DNA of 64,000 nt from Bermanella sp034110565 (GTDB lineage: Bacteria; Pseudomonadota; Gammaproteobacteria; Pseudomonadales; Oceanobacteraceae): positions 16,240-80,239 of the forward strand of contig JAWUYY010000025.1 in the NCBI GenBank assembly GCA_034110565.1, read 5' to 3'. Each line of letters starts with the position of its first letter. The first letter of the stretch is position 1. Positions 52,210 through 60,662 of this stretch are shown in pieces. Below the pieces are notes generated by a model. The model made no database searches. It was not told the origin of the DNA and was given only the letters and a program-made list of their open reading frames with translations. The position numbers and the translations under genes were made by a program.

Positions 52210-52950
52210 CTATTTTTTAGTTGATTTAGATGGAATGATTAGTACTAAACGGTTTAATAATAAATAAATAGGTATAGCTAAGGCCGCTATTAATCCAGTT
52301 ATAGCGCCGAATAAATCAGGGGCTTTCATCAAAACTGTCATTAATGATTCTTGATAATAAAAAAACCATTGGTGGTTGTCGGGAAAGATCCATTCATGCA
52401 AAGCATAAAATACACTGACAGGCCCAATGAGCATAATAAGGATAAAGCTGATGATGGTAAAACCTAAAATACCAACGGCTTGCTGCTTTAAACTAGGTAA
52501 TTTAGTGCCTTGATATTTAAAGACTCCAATCAGCAAGCAAGTTAACAAGATAACAATAATCGATACGGTATAAAAAGTACTAATGAGGTGAGCCACGTCT
52601 TGTAAATGTATGACTTCGGCTTGGCGCAAAAGCGTGCTGATAGGCTGGCCTGATTGATTGCGATAGGTAATGCGCTCAAGACCTTTGCCATCATTATGAA
52701 TGGCATCGACTATGGTAGCGAATAAGCGTACTTGCTCTTGCTTATCTGTTTTTTCAAAGTCATCACGGTAGCGATTTTGCGGACCATACTTATCGATGTG
52801 TTGTTCAATATTCATGCTCCAATGGAGTACTGGGTAAGCAAAGTTCACTTGTGCCCATAAGACCCAACTAATAAAAATAGAGCAGATAAGTAAACACAGA
52901 CTGAATAAAGCAGCATTTATTTTAGTAATAGCAGTAAGACGTGAGAACAT
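52210..52950 (-). CDS. DUF1461 (Lit-like) integral membrane protein
   Basis: A 246-residue membrane protein with four helices: about 10-33, 124-145, 158-180 and 213-237. The first extracytoplasmic loop has the family block EVIHLQDVAHLI, and the second has HEWIFPDNHQWFFY, matching the conserved His/Asp and FP-W patterns of DUF1461. In Firmicutes this family includes Lit, the lipoprotein intramolecular transacylase. In a Gram-negative bacterium that makes triacyl lipoproteins the role is not established. Converges on the thiolase gene. Confidence 0.7.
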   Translation of the reverse strand: MFSRLTAITKINAALFSLCLLICSIFISWVLWAQVNFAYPVLHWSMNIEQHIDKYGPQNRYRDDFEKTDKQEQVRLFATIVDAIHNDGKGLERITYRNQSGQPISTLLRQAEVIHLQDVAHLISTFYTVSIIVILLTCLLIGVFKYQGTKLPSLKQQAVGILGFTIISFILIMLIGPVSVFYALHEWIFPDNHQWFFYYQESLMTVLMKAPDLFGAITGLIAALAIPIYLLLNRLVLIIPSKSTKK

Positions 52951-53210
52951 AATAAGTTTCAGGCTTTTAAGTTGGCCCTAGCTTTACGGGTTTGTGGGGT
53001 AAGGTCAAGAGTGTGTTGCGCATATTATTTATACCGTTATCTTTTTATGGGCTAATTGAATAAGAGCGGGTTATTGGTTGGGCCTTGGCTTGATCCGTTG
53101 CAGTATGTGATACAACCTTTAAAACTTACTGCCATGATGCTAAAGGCTTGTCATATAAGGGTTCTCAGGTTAGTGTGTGCGCTGTTTTAGTCTTTGTATT
53201 TGAGCAGTTT

Positions 53211-53609
53211 ATGGAACAAAAGAAATTTACCACCACCGGCATCTTGCGTATTTTTAATGCTACGGGGTATTCGTTTCAAGGCATTAAGCGAGCCTGGAGA
53301 ACAGAAGCGGCGGTGCGTCAAGAATTCATGCTGGCGTTAGTCTTGGTGCCTATCGCTATTTGCATTGCCCAAAGTATTAGTCAATTAGCCATCATGTTGA
53401 TGAGTTTATTCATTGTGGTTATCACCGAGTTACTTAATACATCAATCGAATATGTAGTTGATCGTATTGGCAGTGAACGTCATGACTTATCCGGTGCAGC
53501 AAAAGATATTGCCAGTGCAGCGGTCTTTTTTAGTTTAAGTCAGGTCGTGTGTGTTTGGGGAAGTATTATTTTATTCAATTTAGGTTTATTCAGTTTACCG
53601 TTATTTTAA
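53211..53609 (+). CDS. dgkA: Diacylglycerol kinase (prokaryotic DgkA)
   Basis: A 132-residue inner-membrane kinase that recycles diacylglycerol to phosphatidic acid. Motifs: GIKRAWRTEAAVRQE (about 28-42), VITELLNTSIEYVVDRI and HDLSGAAKDIASAAVFF, with three helices. The ATG at 53211 fits family length; the longer frame begins with an implausible 21-residue extension. Together with plsC nearby it serves phospholipid turnover. Confidence 0.92.
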   Translation: MEQKKFTTTGILRIFNATGYSFQGIKRAWRTEAAVRQEFMLALVLVPIAICIAQSISQLAIMLMSLFIVVITELLNTSIEYVVDRIGSERHDLSGAAKDIASAAVFFSLSQVVCVWGSIILFNLGLFSLPLF

Positions 53610-53647
53610 AACGGCCATTTTGATTCAAGGTTTTAGGGAGAGAAGCC

Positions 53648-54151
53648 ATGTTGATGGCGATTAAAATGAGTTTAATCCTAGGTACTTTATTAGGAATCGC
53701 ACACCAATGGACGGCTATCTTGGAGGATGGTTCGGTTAATTGGTTAGCATGGATGATCAGTTACGTTATCTGCTTTTGTGTATTTTATCTTTGGGATAAA
53801 CAAAATAAAAAACAAGCGGATAATATGCATGATGACGGACCTTTAGGGAGTGTCTCACCCGCCCAACTTGATGCATTATATAAGCAGTCCATTATTGTTG
53901 AGCGCAATGCACATAAAGCCAATGCAGTATTTACGCAGCAATTAAATTACGTGCGTAAGTTACTGCATAAAACGCAAAGTCTTGCTCCAGGGGATGATTT
54001 TGAACAATTACACGGTGATCTTGTGCAAGAGATTACGGTACTTGAGCATCACATTGAACGTCTACTAGAAGAGATGAGTAAAAATGTGAAGCTAGGGGAA
54101 AGACTTCAGCAAAGTGTTGCCAATATCGACCCTGAAATTGGCATATTGTAA
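53648..54151 (+). CDS. Membrane-anchored coiled-coil protein, unknown
   Basis: 167 residues: two N-terminal transmembrane segments (about 5-22 and 33-49, LAWMISYVICFCVFYLW), then a helical coiled-coil region (about 75-155) such as DLVQEITVLEHHIERLLEEM. AGGGAG precedes the ATG. It follows dgkA by 38 bases and may share its transcript. No family is recognised, and no catalytic motif is seen. Confidence 0.6.
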   Translation: MLMAIKMSLILGTLLGIAHQWTAILEDGSVNWLAWMISYVICFCVFYLWDKQNKKQADNMHDDGPLGSVSPAQLDALYKQSIIVERNAHKANAVFTQQLNYVRKLLHKTQSLAPGDDFEQLHGDLVQEITVLEHHIERLLEEMSKNVKLGERLQQSVANIDPEIGIL

Positions 54152-54170
54152 AAATTCACACCTACTAACG

Positions 54171-54635
54171 TTAGTTTTTTCCTTGATTCTCTAGGTCATT
54201 TTTATACATGGCCGCTGCAGTTACATCATAGAGAATCAAGCAGATGTGATCTGTTTCACCTGATATATTGTTTAGTGGAATGATGGTGGAGTTCTGATAC
54301 ATAAAATCAGCACGGCCAGTGATAGGATAATTGTTTTTAAATTTAAATAGAAAAGGTCTTTGTTCACTTATGGTAAAGGCGCGTGTGTTTAATAGGAAAA
54401 CAGACTCGGCTTTTTTCTTAAACCATTCTTGATCGATCTCTGTAAATAAATCAAATAAGTTTTGACCCTTTGCTTGATCTGGCCGGATGCCACTGTGATT
54501 CTCCATAAAACCATTCCATAGCTTAATGTTGTATTGACGATCTAATACAACTAAGCCAGCGTCAATGGTTTGCAATATATCCATGAACCAGTGTGACTCG
54601 CTCATGCCTGTGTCGTTATTTTCCAAATTAATCAT
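54171..54635 (-). CDS. PAS-domain protein
   Basis: A 154-residue protein that is essentially one PAS domain: MDILQTIDAGLVVLDRQYNI, LWNGFMENHSGI, NLFDLFTEID and the later strand block ICLILYDVT. It has no output domain, so it is probably a sensor or adaptor for the two upstream genes. The start overlaps the CheC-like gene by eight bases. Signal and partner are unknown; PAS with no kinase next to a CheY/CheC pair is uncommon. Confidence 0.8.
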   Translation of the reverse strand: MINLENNDTGMSESHWFMDILQTIDAGLVVLDRQYNIKLWNGFMENHSGIRPDQAKGQNLFDLFTEIDQEWFKKKAESVFLLNTRAFTISEQRPFLFKFKNNYPITGRADFMYQNSTIIPLNNISGETDHICLILYDVTAAAMYKNDLENQGKN

Positions 54636-55242
54636 CCAGTAAAAAACTGATTAAACGGTTCATATGAAGCACACTATCCTCGGTGAACAATAATAATAAA
54701 TCGCAATTGATATTATGATCTTCGATGGTGTAGTTGATTTCTATGGCCATGGTTTTTTGCCATGAGTTTTTCTTTTGATTTAATAAATCAGCAATCGAAC
54801 AGTGTTGACCCAGTACCACAGGGTGGCTTTGACTAAAGTCGATATCCAATTGACCACCAATACCTTGAATACAGGCGCCATTTAATACGTTGGCTACATC
54901 CATGAGCATTTCGAGTTCTTCGTGCTTATCTAGGTTGCCTGGGTAGTTTAATAATTTAGCAATGTCCGAGAAGCTTGCATCATTAAAAATAAGCAGTGCT
55001 TCACCGGCGATGCCTGCACCAATAAATCCTTGGCAAACAGCACTGACAGTGGTGTTACCCTCAAGGGATTTAAGGGTCATTTTAAATTCATTAATATCAA
55101 TGATATTCACATTAGGAATAGGCAATACAACGTATACACCTAGAAGACGGGCTAAACGGTCAGCGGCTTGGCCCATGGCCACATTGGTGATTTCTTGATA
55201 GCAGTCACGTTCATCTTCAGTTAATTGAACTTGTTCATTCAT
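54628..55242 (-). CDS. CheC/CheX-like phosphatase
   Basis: 204 residues. Two CheC-type active-site helices are visible: YQEITNVAMGQAADRLARLL (about 15-34), with the Glu/Asn pair, and MLMDVANVLNGACIQGIGGQ (about 113-132), where Asp replaces Glu. Such proteins dephosphorylate CheY. The start at 55242 follows GGGGAGG and overlaps the CheY-like gene by eight bases; the longer frame is unlikely. The neighbouring receiver protein is the obvious substrate. Confidence 0.83.
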   Translation of the reverse strand: MNEQVQLTEDERDCYQEITNVAMGQAADRLARLLGVYVVLPIPNVNIIDINEFKMTLKSLEGNTTVSAVCQGFIGAGIAGEALLIFNDASFSDIAKLLNYPGNLDKHEELEMLMDVANVLNGACIQGIGGQLDIDFSQSHPVVLGQHCSIADLLNQKKNSWQKTMAIEINYTIEDHNINCDLLLLFTEDSVLHMNRLISFLLDD

Positions 55243-55618
55243 CAGGGGCCTCCCCAATGATACCGTATTCAGTCAGTACGGCTGTGATACGTGCTTTGTC
55301 TACGGGCTTTTTAATGAAGTCGATGGCGCCGAGCTTTTTTACTCGTTCTTGTGCTTCTGGTTGAATATCACCCGATACCACTAACACCATAATGGGCAAG
55401 TCATCTCTGCGGATCACTTCCAAAGTCTGATAACCATCCATGACAGGCATGGTTAAATCCAAAAACATAACATCAAATTGATGGGCTTTAATTTGCTCTA
55501 TGGCTTCTTCGCCATTTTTAGCGAATATGATTTCTACTGGCCAGTCTTCGGGCAGAGCGCGAGCCATTTGCTTTCGCGCCATATTGGAGTCGTCACAGAT
55601 TAAAACTTTGCTGACCAT
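55235..55618 (-). CDS. CheY-like single-domain response regulator
   Basis: A 127-residue receiver domain. Acidic pocket ICDDSN (about 7-12), phospho-acceptor Asp in MFLDLTMPVMDG (about 54), switch Ser in VVSGDIQ, and Lys in FIKKPVDK. No output domain. It is the first gene of the CheY-CheC-PAS operon. A cognate kinase is not nearby. It could act on motility or on another process entirely. Confidence 0.88.
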   Translation of the reverse strand: MVSKVLICDDSNMARKQMARALPEDWPVEIIFAKNGEEAIEQIKAHQFDVMFLDLTMPVMDGYQTLEVIRRDDLPIMVLVVSGDIQPEAQERVKKLGAIDFIKKPVDKARITAVLTEYGIIGEAPDE

Positions 55619-55692
55619 GGGTGCCTCTGATTCATTACTTCTAGGTAAAGTTAAGGCGTCATTTCATTATATGGCAAGGCAAGGTGACGATC

Positions 55693-56499
55693 TTATTGGC
55701 TTATTGAAGCATGCTCCCATGCGAGTAATGCTTGTTTAGCTGGGACCCCCCAACGATAGCCGCTGATGGCTCCACTTTGCTTGATGACGCGATGACAAGG
55801 AATAAGAAAGGCCACTGGGTTAGCGCCTACTGCTTGGCCCACACCGCGCGCTCCTTTGGGATTGCCAATCTGCTGCGCAATATCTTTATAGCTAAGCAGT
55901 TGCCCTGGCTGTGTTGTGAGTAGTGCTCGCCATACCTGTACTTGGAAATTGGTGGCTGCTACATGCAACTCAATAGGTTTAGGTGTTAAGAAGGGGTCGT
56001 ATCCCAGTAGCTGATTGTCGTTACATACGATTAATTGGGCCTTGGGAAAGCGTTGTTTAATATTTGATAAGGTATTGATTGATGAAGTATGAAAACCCAA
56101 GTAGAAAATACCGCGCTCACTTAAAACAACTAATAGACGCCCAAAGACACTCTCTTCATAGCCATAGCGTAATGTAAGGGTATCTCCTTGAGACTTGAAC
56201 TCACCGGGTGACATGGCCTGTATTTTCACAAATGCATCGTGTAGGCGCGAAGGGCTGGTTAACTCAAGTATTTCGCTGGTCTGCAACAAGCTGTGTTGTG
56301 AAAGTGGGTTACGTGCTTGTTGAACGATTAAGCTTTGCTGAAATTGCTTAGGTGAAATCCCCACGTAGCGTTTAAAGGTTTTTTGAAAGTGGCTTGGGCT
56401 TAGAGCGTAATATTCTGCTAATCCATTCAAGTCATTGCCCAATAAAGGGTTATTGATCAGTCGATAGATGCAATCTTGGCAAACTTCAAATGGGGTCAT
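55693..56499 (-). CDS. AraC-type regulator fused to O6-alkylguanine-DNA alkyltransferase (Ada-like, short)
   Basis: 268 residues. The N-terminal about 95 are an AraC helix-turn-helix pair (LAEYYALSPSHFQKTFKRYV, IQAMSPGEFK). The C-terminal part is an Ogt/Ada domain with FQVQVWRALLTTQPGQLLSY, GARGVGQAVGANP, and the active-site Cys in FLIPCHRVI (about 233). The Ada N-terminal zinc/phosphotriester domain is missing, so the methylation-sensing Cys is absent. It should still repair O6-alkylguanine. Starts downstream of the plsC terminator. Confidence 0.88.
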   Translation of the reverse strand: MTPFEVCQDCIYRLINNPLLGNDLNGLAEYYALSPSHFQKTFKRYVGISPKQFQQSLIVQQARNPLSQHSLLQTSEILELTSPSRLHDAFVKIQAMSPGEFKSQGDTLTLRYGYEESVFGRLLVVLSERGIFYLGFHTSSINTLSNIKQRFPKAQLIVCNDNQLLGYDPFLTPKPIELHVAATNFQVQVWRALLTTQPGQLLSYKDIAQQIGNPKGARGVGQAVGANPVAFLIPCHRVIKQSGAISGYRWGVPAKQALLAWEHASISQ

Positions 56500-56517
56500 G
56501 GCGTTAAATATAGGACA

Positions 56518-56545
56518 TAAAAAAGCCCAGCTTACTGGGCGTTTT
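56518..56545 (-). terminator. Terminator after plsC (reverse strand)
   Basis: GCCCAG and CTGGGC pair around a four-base loop; on the reverse strand the stem is followed by a T run. It lies between plsC and the Ada-like gene. Confidence 0.8.
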
Positions 56546-56571
56546 TAGCTTTGAACAGCTGAATCTTGTGA

Positions 56572-57306
56572 TTAGCTGTTATCGGATTGTGTGGCTTCTA
56601 TGGCGTCTAACTCTTTAATGGTATCCATCATGGTTGAGTGGATGCTTACCATTAATTCTTTTGCGTTTTCTATGGTATAGCCTTCAGTGCTGATGGCTGG
56701 CAGTACACGCATTCTAGCGGTGCCATTATCCAATTTGTTTAAGTCAAAGCCATTTAGGTAGCTGCTGCAGCAAATGGGTACGATAGGTACGCCAGCATTA
56801 ATGGCGGTCACAAACGCGCCTTTTTTAAATGGCAGCATGTTTTTACCATTATTACGTGTGCCTTCGGCAAAAAACCAAATACTGGTATTTTTAGTGGTTA
56901 ACGCCTCTTTGGTAATGGCCATGGCTTCCATTGCCTTACGTGGGTTACCACGGTCAACCAACACGTTACCCGCTAACCAATATAGCTGGCCAAATAACGG
57001 CACCCATTTTAAGCTTTTTTTACCCACGCTCACCGTACGTTTCGGTACGATACTGCCCACAACAAATAAGTCCCAATTGCTTTGATGGTTACACACCATG
57101 ATACAAGGCTGATTACGGGAAAAATGCTCTAACCCTTCTACTTTTGTTTTAAGGCCGATAATCGGTAAGCCTATTTTGCCATATAGGTGGGCACACCAGC
57201 GGCTATTCGTTGGGTGAAAAGGACGCAAAATCCCAATGAGTAGGCCCACAGTGCTAGTAATAACAAAGTGTATGGCGAGTAAACAAAAGCGAATAAGGCG
57301 AATCAT
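56572..57306 (-). CDS. plsC: 1-acyl-sn-glycerol-3-phosphate acyltransferase
   Basis: A 244-residue membrane acyltransferase making phosphatidic acid. The catalytic HX4D is in VCNHQSNWDLFV (about 74), and FAEGTRNNGKNMLPFKKGAF and VPIVPICCSS are family motifs. The N-terminal helix is about 3-25. The ATG at 57306 follows AGGTAG; the longer frame adds 11 residues. With gpsA and dgkA it belongs to phospholipid synthesis. Confidence 0.92.
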   Translation of the reverse strand: MIRLIRFCLLAIHFVITSTVGLLIGILRPFHPTNSRWCAHLYGKIGLPIIGLKTKVEGLEHFSRNQPCIMVCNHQSNWDLFVVGSIVPKRTVSVGKKSLKWVPLFGQLYWLAGNVLVDRGNPRKAMEAMAITKEALTTKNTSIWFFAEGTRNNGKNMLPFKKGAFVTAINAGVPIVPICCSSYLNGFDLNKLDNGTARMRVLPAISTEGYTIENAKELMVSIHSTMMDTIKELDAIEATQSDNS

Positions 57307-57537
57307 GAGTCTACCTAATAAAAATGAGCGTGCGAGCATACATATGTTTACTCAAATCTTCTATTACCGCGTTATGTTTTTAGTTGAATGTGGCCATTTC
57401 AACCATAATGGACGATGAAAATTATCGAATATTCAACTCATTAGACAATACTAATGATTTTGATGGTTTTGACGCTTTATCCGCGAGGGTGTTGAGTGTG
57501 AAAATGGGCACATAATAAAGATAAAAATAGGTGAGAA

Positions 57538-58662
57538 ATGTCAGAACAACTAGCGCTATTCAGTGATGCGTTGCATCGTTTTTTGGATCAAAAAGTAGCC
57601 CCTTTTTACCAAAAGTGGGAAGACGATGGCATTATTCCTAGAAGCGTGTGGCAAGCCTTAGGCGAGGCGGGTTTCTTATGTGTCGATGTTGAAGAAGCTT
57701 ACGGCGGCTGTGATGGTGACTTAGAGCTATCGGCTTTAGTGGTTCGCATCTTATCTGAGCGGGGGTTTGCTGCTCTTGCTACCAATGTATCCGTGCACAG
57801 CGACATTGTAACGCCTTACATTGCCCATTTAGGCAGTGCTGCGCAAAAGCAATACTGGCTGCCAAAGCTGGTGAGCGGTGAAGCGGTGGGCGCCATCGCC
57901 ATGACAGAACCGGGAGCGGGCAGTGATTTACAAGCCATTCGAACCCAAGCGATTAAAGTGGATGGTGGCTTTCGTATTAGTGGGCAAAAAACATTTATTA
58001 CCAATGGCCAACATGGTGATGTGTGTATTGTGGCCGCGAAAACCGATCCAAACGCTGGGGCAAAAGGCATTAGCTTATTTTTGCTCGATAAAACCGCTGA
58101 CGGTTATGAAGTAGGCAGTAATCTTGAAAAAATTGGCCAACACTGTGGCGACACATCTGAATTGTTTTTTGATGATGTGCTAGTAGACGCCCCTCTTGGA
58201 AAATTGAACCAAGGTTTTAAGCACTTAATGGAAGAGCTGCCCCGTGAGCGTTTAATTTTAGCTGTCTGCGCCCTAGGTGCATGCACAGGTATGTTGGACT
58301 GGACAGTGGATTACACCAAGCAACGCCAGCTATTTGGACAAGCCTTATCAGATTTACAAAATACACGTTTCACTTTAGCCAATCTTGATACGCAAATCAG
58401 CATTAATTGGGCGTTTGTTGAACGTTGTATTAAGGATTACATGGCGGGTGATTTAGACGCGGTGACGGCATCTAAAGCAAAACTCTCATCCACCGAATTA
58501 CAGTGCAAGGTGGCTGATGATTGCCTTCAATTATTTGGTGGCTATGGCTATATGAAAGAGTATCCCATTGCCCGGGCCTTTTTGGATGCGCGGGTGCAAC
58601 GCATTTACGGCGGGGCATCAGAAATAATGAAAGAGATTATTGCTCGCGGGTTGTTGAAATAA
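57538..58662 (+). CDS. Acyl-CoA dehydrogenase
   Basis: A 374-residue flavoenzyme catalysing alpha,beta-desaturation of acyl-CoA. Motifs: AIAMTEPGAGSDLQAIRT (about 121-138), FITNGQHGDVCIVAAKT, RQLFGQALSDLQN, and the catalytic Glu region QRIYGGASEIMKEII near the end. AGGTGAG precedes the ATG. It converges on the rimB-like gene. Substrate length is unknown. Confidence 0.92.
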   Translation: MSEQLALFSDALHRFLDQKVAPFYQKWEDDGIIPRSVWQALGEAGFLCVDVEEAYGGCDGDLELSALVVRILSERGFAALATNVSVHSDIVTPYIAHLGSAAQKQYWLPKLVSGEAVGAIAMTEPGAGSDLQAIRTQAIKVDGGFRISGQKTFITNGQHGDVCIVAAKTDPNAGAKGISLFLLDKTADGYEVGSNLEKIGQHCGDTSELFFDDVLVDAPLGKLNQGFKHLMEELPRERLILAVCALGACTGMLDWTVDYTKQRQLFGQALSDLQNTRFTLANLDTQISINWAFVERCIKDYMAGDLDAVTASKAKLSSTELQCKVADDCLQLFGGYGYMKEYPIARAFLDARVQRIYGGASEIMKEIIARGLLK

Positions 58663-58691
58663 ACCCGCGATAGGCGAATCAATACTGAAGG

Positions 58692-59123
58692 CTACTGCCC
58701 CAGTAGGTATTCGCTAGATGGGTCAACCAGTACTCGGCCTTCCATTGCTTGACGGCCGAGTAACATTAAATACGTCATGCTTGAGCGGTCGGTTAGGGTA
58801 ATGTGAATCGGCCAGCTTTCTTCTCCAAGAACAATGCTTGTCTCAATGACATAGCGTTGTTCTTTGTCACCGCTTGAACTTTTTACAACACGAGTGTCAT
58901 GTACTTTTGCTTTACGGCGCACAACATTATCAACATTATGCACGTCTGGGTGAATATCAAAGCTGACCCATAGTTTATTGTTGTGCTGAAATTCTTCAAT
59001 ATTATCCACATGCAAAGAAGAGGTTTGTGCCCCAGTGTCGACACGCATGTGCAACTTTGTAATTTCTAGCTGGGGCAGGTCGCATACTTCTAATGCGCCT
59101 AAAGTAATTTTTTTATGGCTCAT
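58692..59123 (-). CDS. Retropepsin-like protease (RimB-type, DUF785)
   Basis: 143 residues with the aspartyl protease motif MRVDTGAQTSSLH (about 27-39) and the second block YLMLLGRQAMEGRVLVDP. The family (ATP-dependent zinc protease, PF05618) includes RimB, a partner of RimK in Pseudomonas that influences S6 modification. It is the last gene of the rimK operon and overlaps the MscS gene by 11 bases. Single retropepsin domains act as dimers. Confidence 0.85.
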   Translation of the reverse strand: MSHKKITLGALEVCDLPQLEITKLHMRVDTGAQTSSLHVDNIEEFQHNNKLWVSFDIHPDVHNVDNVVRRKAKVHDTRVVKSSSGDKEQRYVIETSIVLGEESWPIHITLTDRSSMTYLMLLGRQAMEGRVLVDPSSEYLLGQ

Positions 59124-59640
59124 GTTTTGGCTCGATTTTTTTTACCGGTGCGGTTTTCGTTTTAGAACGAATGATAATAGCTTTTTGAAATACTAAACTA
59201 TTTGGATACGTTAAAATATCCCCATCCTCACGCTTAATAATTAAATGGAACAAGGTGATTTCAATGATATCACCTTCAAGAGTCTCTTTTTCATCGGTAA
59301 TATGTACATTATCGCCCACTCTATATGGGAAAAAGAAAAAGATAATTAAGCTCGCAGTCACATTACTTAAAATGGACCACTGAGCAAACAAAGCAATGCC
59401 CACAACAGCAAAAACTGAGGACACAATAAAACTAAATTCTTTATAATTAAAACCAAATACCAAGCCAGCAGCGAGCAATAAACCAATAAACCCAATGAGT
59501 TTTATGATTTTTTGAATATAAAATATACGCTCGTTACTAACTTGACGCTTGCGTCCAAGGCGTTCTATCCAGTTTTCAATGGCATTGCTCAGTACAACAA
59601 ACGATAAAACAAAGCCAATGACAATTAAAATATTTAACAT
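59113..59640 (-). CDS. Small mechanosensitive ion channel (MscS family)
   Basis: A 175-residue protein: helices near 3-20, 46-66 and 70-105, the pore-lining VGIALFAQWSILSNVTASLI and beta domain PYRVGDNVHITDEKETLEGD ... LTYPNSLVFQKAII. It is short and has little of the usual C-terminal vestibule. Its place inside the rimK operon is unusual and may couple osmotic state to S6 modification, which is speculation. Confidence 0.85.
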   Translation of the reverse strand: MLNILIVIGFVLSFVVLSNAIENWIERLGRKRQVSNERIFYIQKIIKLIGFIGLLLAAGLVFGFNYKEFSFIVSSVFAVVGIALFAQWSILSNVTASLIIFFFFPYRVGDNVHITDEKETLEGDIIEITLFHLIIKREDGDILTYPNSLVFQKAIIIRSKTKTAPVKKIEPKHEP

Positions 59641-59642
59641 GC

Positions 59643-60662
59643 CTAAGAATAGTCCTCTGGTAATAATTCTTCGTTCATCATTTCTAAATGCTCAACCACA
59701 TCGTCAGGCTCTTTAAAGTAAGCTAAATGATACATGGCTTCACCTTCTTGAACCAAGGGTATGTTTTGTTTGCCAATGATAATGCCGTCAGCGTTACTTA
59801 AAACATTATCGAGCTTTTGCCCATAAGGGTCACTTATAGTAGCAAGTACGTCCCCTTTATTAACAAAATCCCCCAGTTGTTTGTGGTGCATGACAAAGCC
59901 ACTTTCATTGGCGCGAATCCAACCACTTTGCCTTGCAATAAATGGCTCGATCGATTTTTTCGAGCTGGTTTTGCTCTTACTGAGCATACCTAGGTGACGC
60001 ATGACTTTAACCGCACCTTTTGCACCGGCACGAATAGCCAGTTCATCAAAGCGCAATGCTTCGCCGGCTTCATACAATAAAATCTTAGTGCCTAAATCCG
60101 CTGCGCATTGACGCAGTGAGCCATCACGTAAGTTGGAGTTAAGTAATACAGGGATGCCAAATGCTTTTGCCATCTCCAATGTTTCCGTGTCATCTAAGTT
60201 TGCGCGTATTTGTGGCAAATTACTGCGATGGATAGCACCGGTATGAAAATCAATACCATAATCGGCTTTAGCGACTATTTCGGTTAGAAAGGTATGAGCC
60301 ATACGCCCCGCAAGGGAGCCACGTTTAGAGCCAGGAAACGAACGGTTAAGGTCGCGTCTATCGGGCAAGTAGCGGCTTTGGTTCAATACGCCATACACAT
60401 TCACCATAGGCACAGCAATGAGTGTGCCCTTAAGTGACTGAATAGACTTGCTATTAATAATACGATTAATGATCTCAATGCCATTAAGCTCATCACCATG
60501 GATAGCCGCACTTAGAAATAAAGTGGGGCCATTACGTTTACCGCGTTTTACATACACAGGAATACTCATGGTCGTATCTGTATACAGACGCACCATAGGA
60601 ATTTCTATGCGCTTGGTTTCACCCCGCAATATTTCATGGCCTGCGATAAGCAGAGGTTCCAT
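59643..60662 (-). CDS. Succinylglutamate desuccinylase/aspartoacylase-family protein
   Basis: A 339-residue zinc hydrolase. Metal site: AAIHGDELNGIEII (His/Glu, about 52-65) and IDFHTGAIHRSN (His). The C-terminal region (about 245-325) is a lipoyl-like beta domain (GWIRANESGFVMHHKQLGDF, VNKGDVLATISDPYG). The start overlaps the rimK stop by one base. Such genes often accompany rimK, and a role in removing glutamate from S6 is a reasonable idea but untested. Confidence 0.85.
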   Translation of the reverse strand: MEPLLIAGHEILRGETKRIEIPMVRLYTDTTMSIPVYVKRGKRNGPTLFLSAAIHGDELNGIEIINRIINSKSIQSLKGTLIAVPMVNVYGVLNQSRYLPDRRDLNRSFPGSKRGSLAGRMAHTFLTEIVAKADYGIDFHTGAIHRSNLPQIRANLDDTETLEMAKAFGIPVLLNSNLRDGSLRQCAADLGTKILLYEAGEALRFDELAIRAGAKGAVKVMRHLGMLSKSKTSSKKSIEPFIARQSGWIRANESGFVMHHKQLGDFVNKGDVLATISDPYGQKLDNVLSNADGIIIGKQNIPLVQEGEAMYHLAYFKEPDDVVEHLEMMNEELLPEDYS

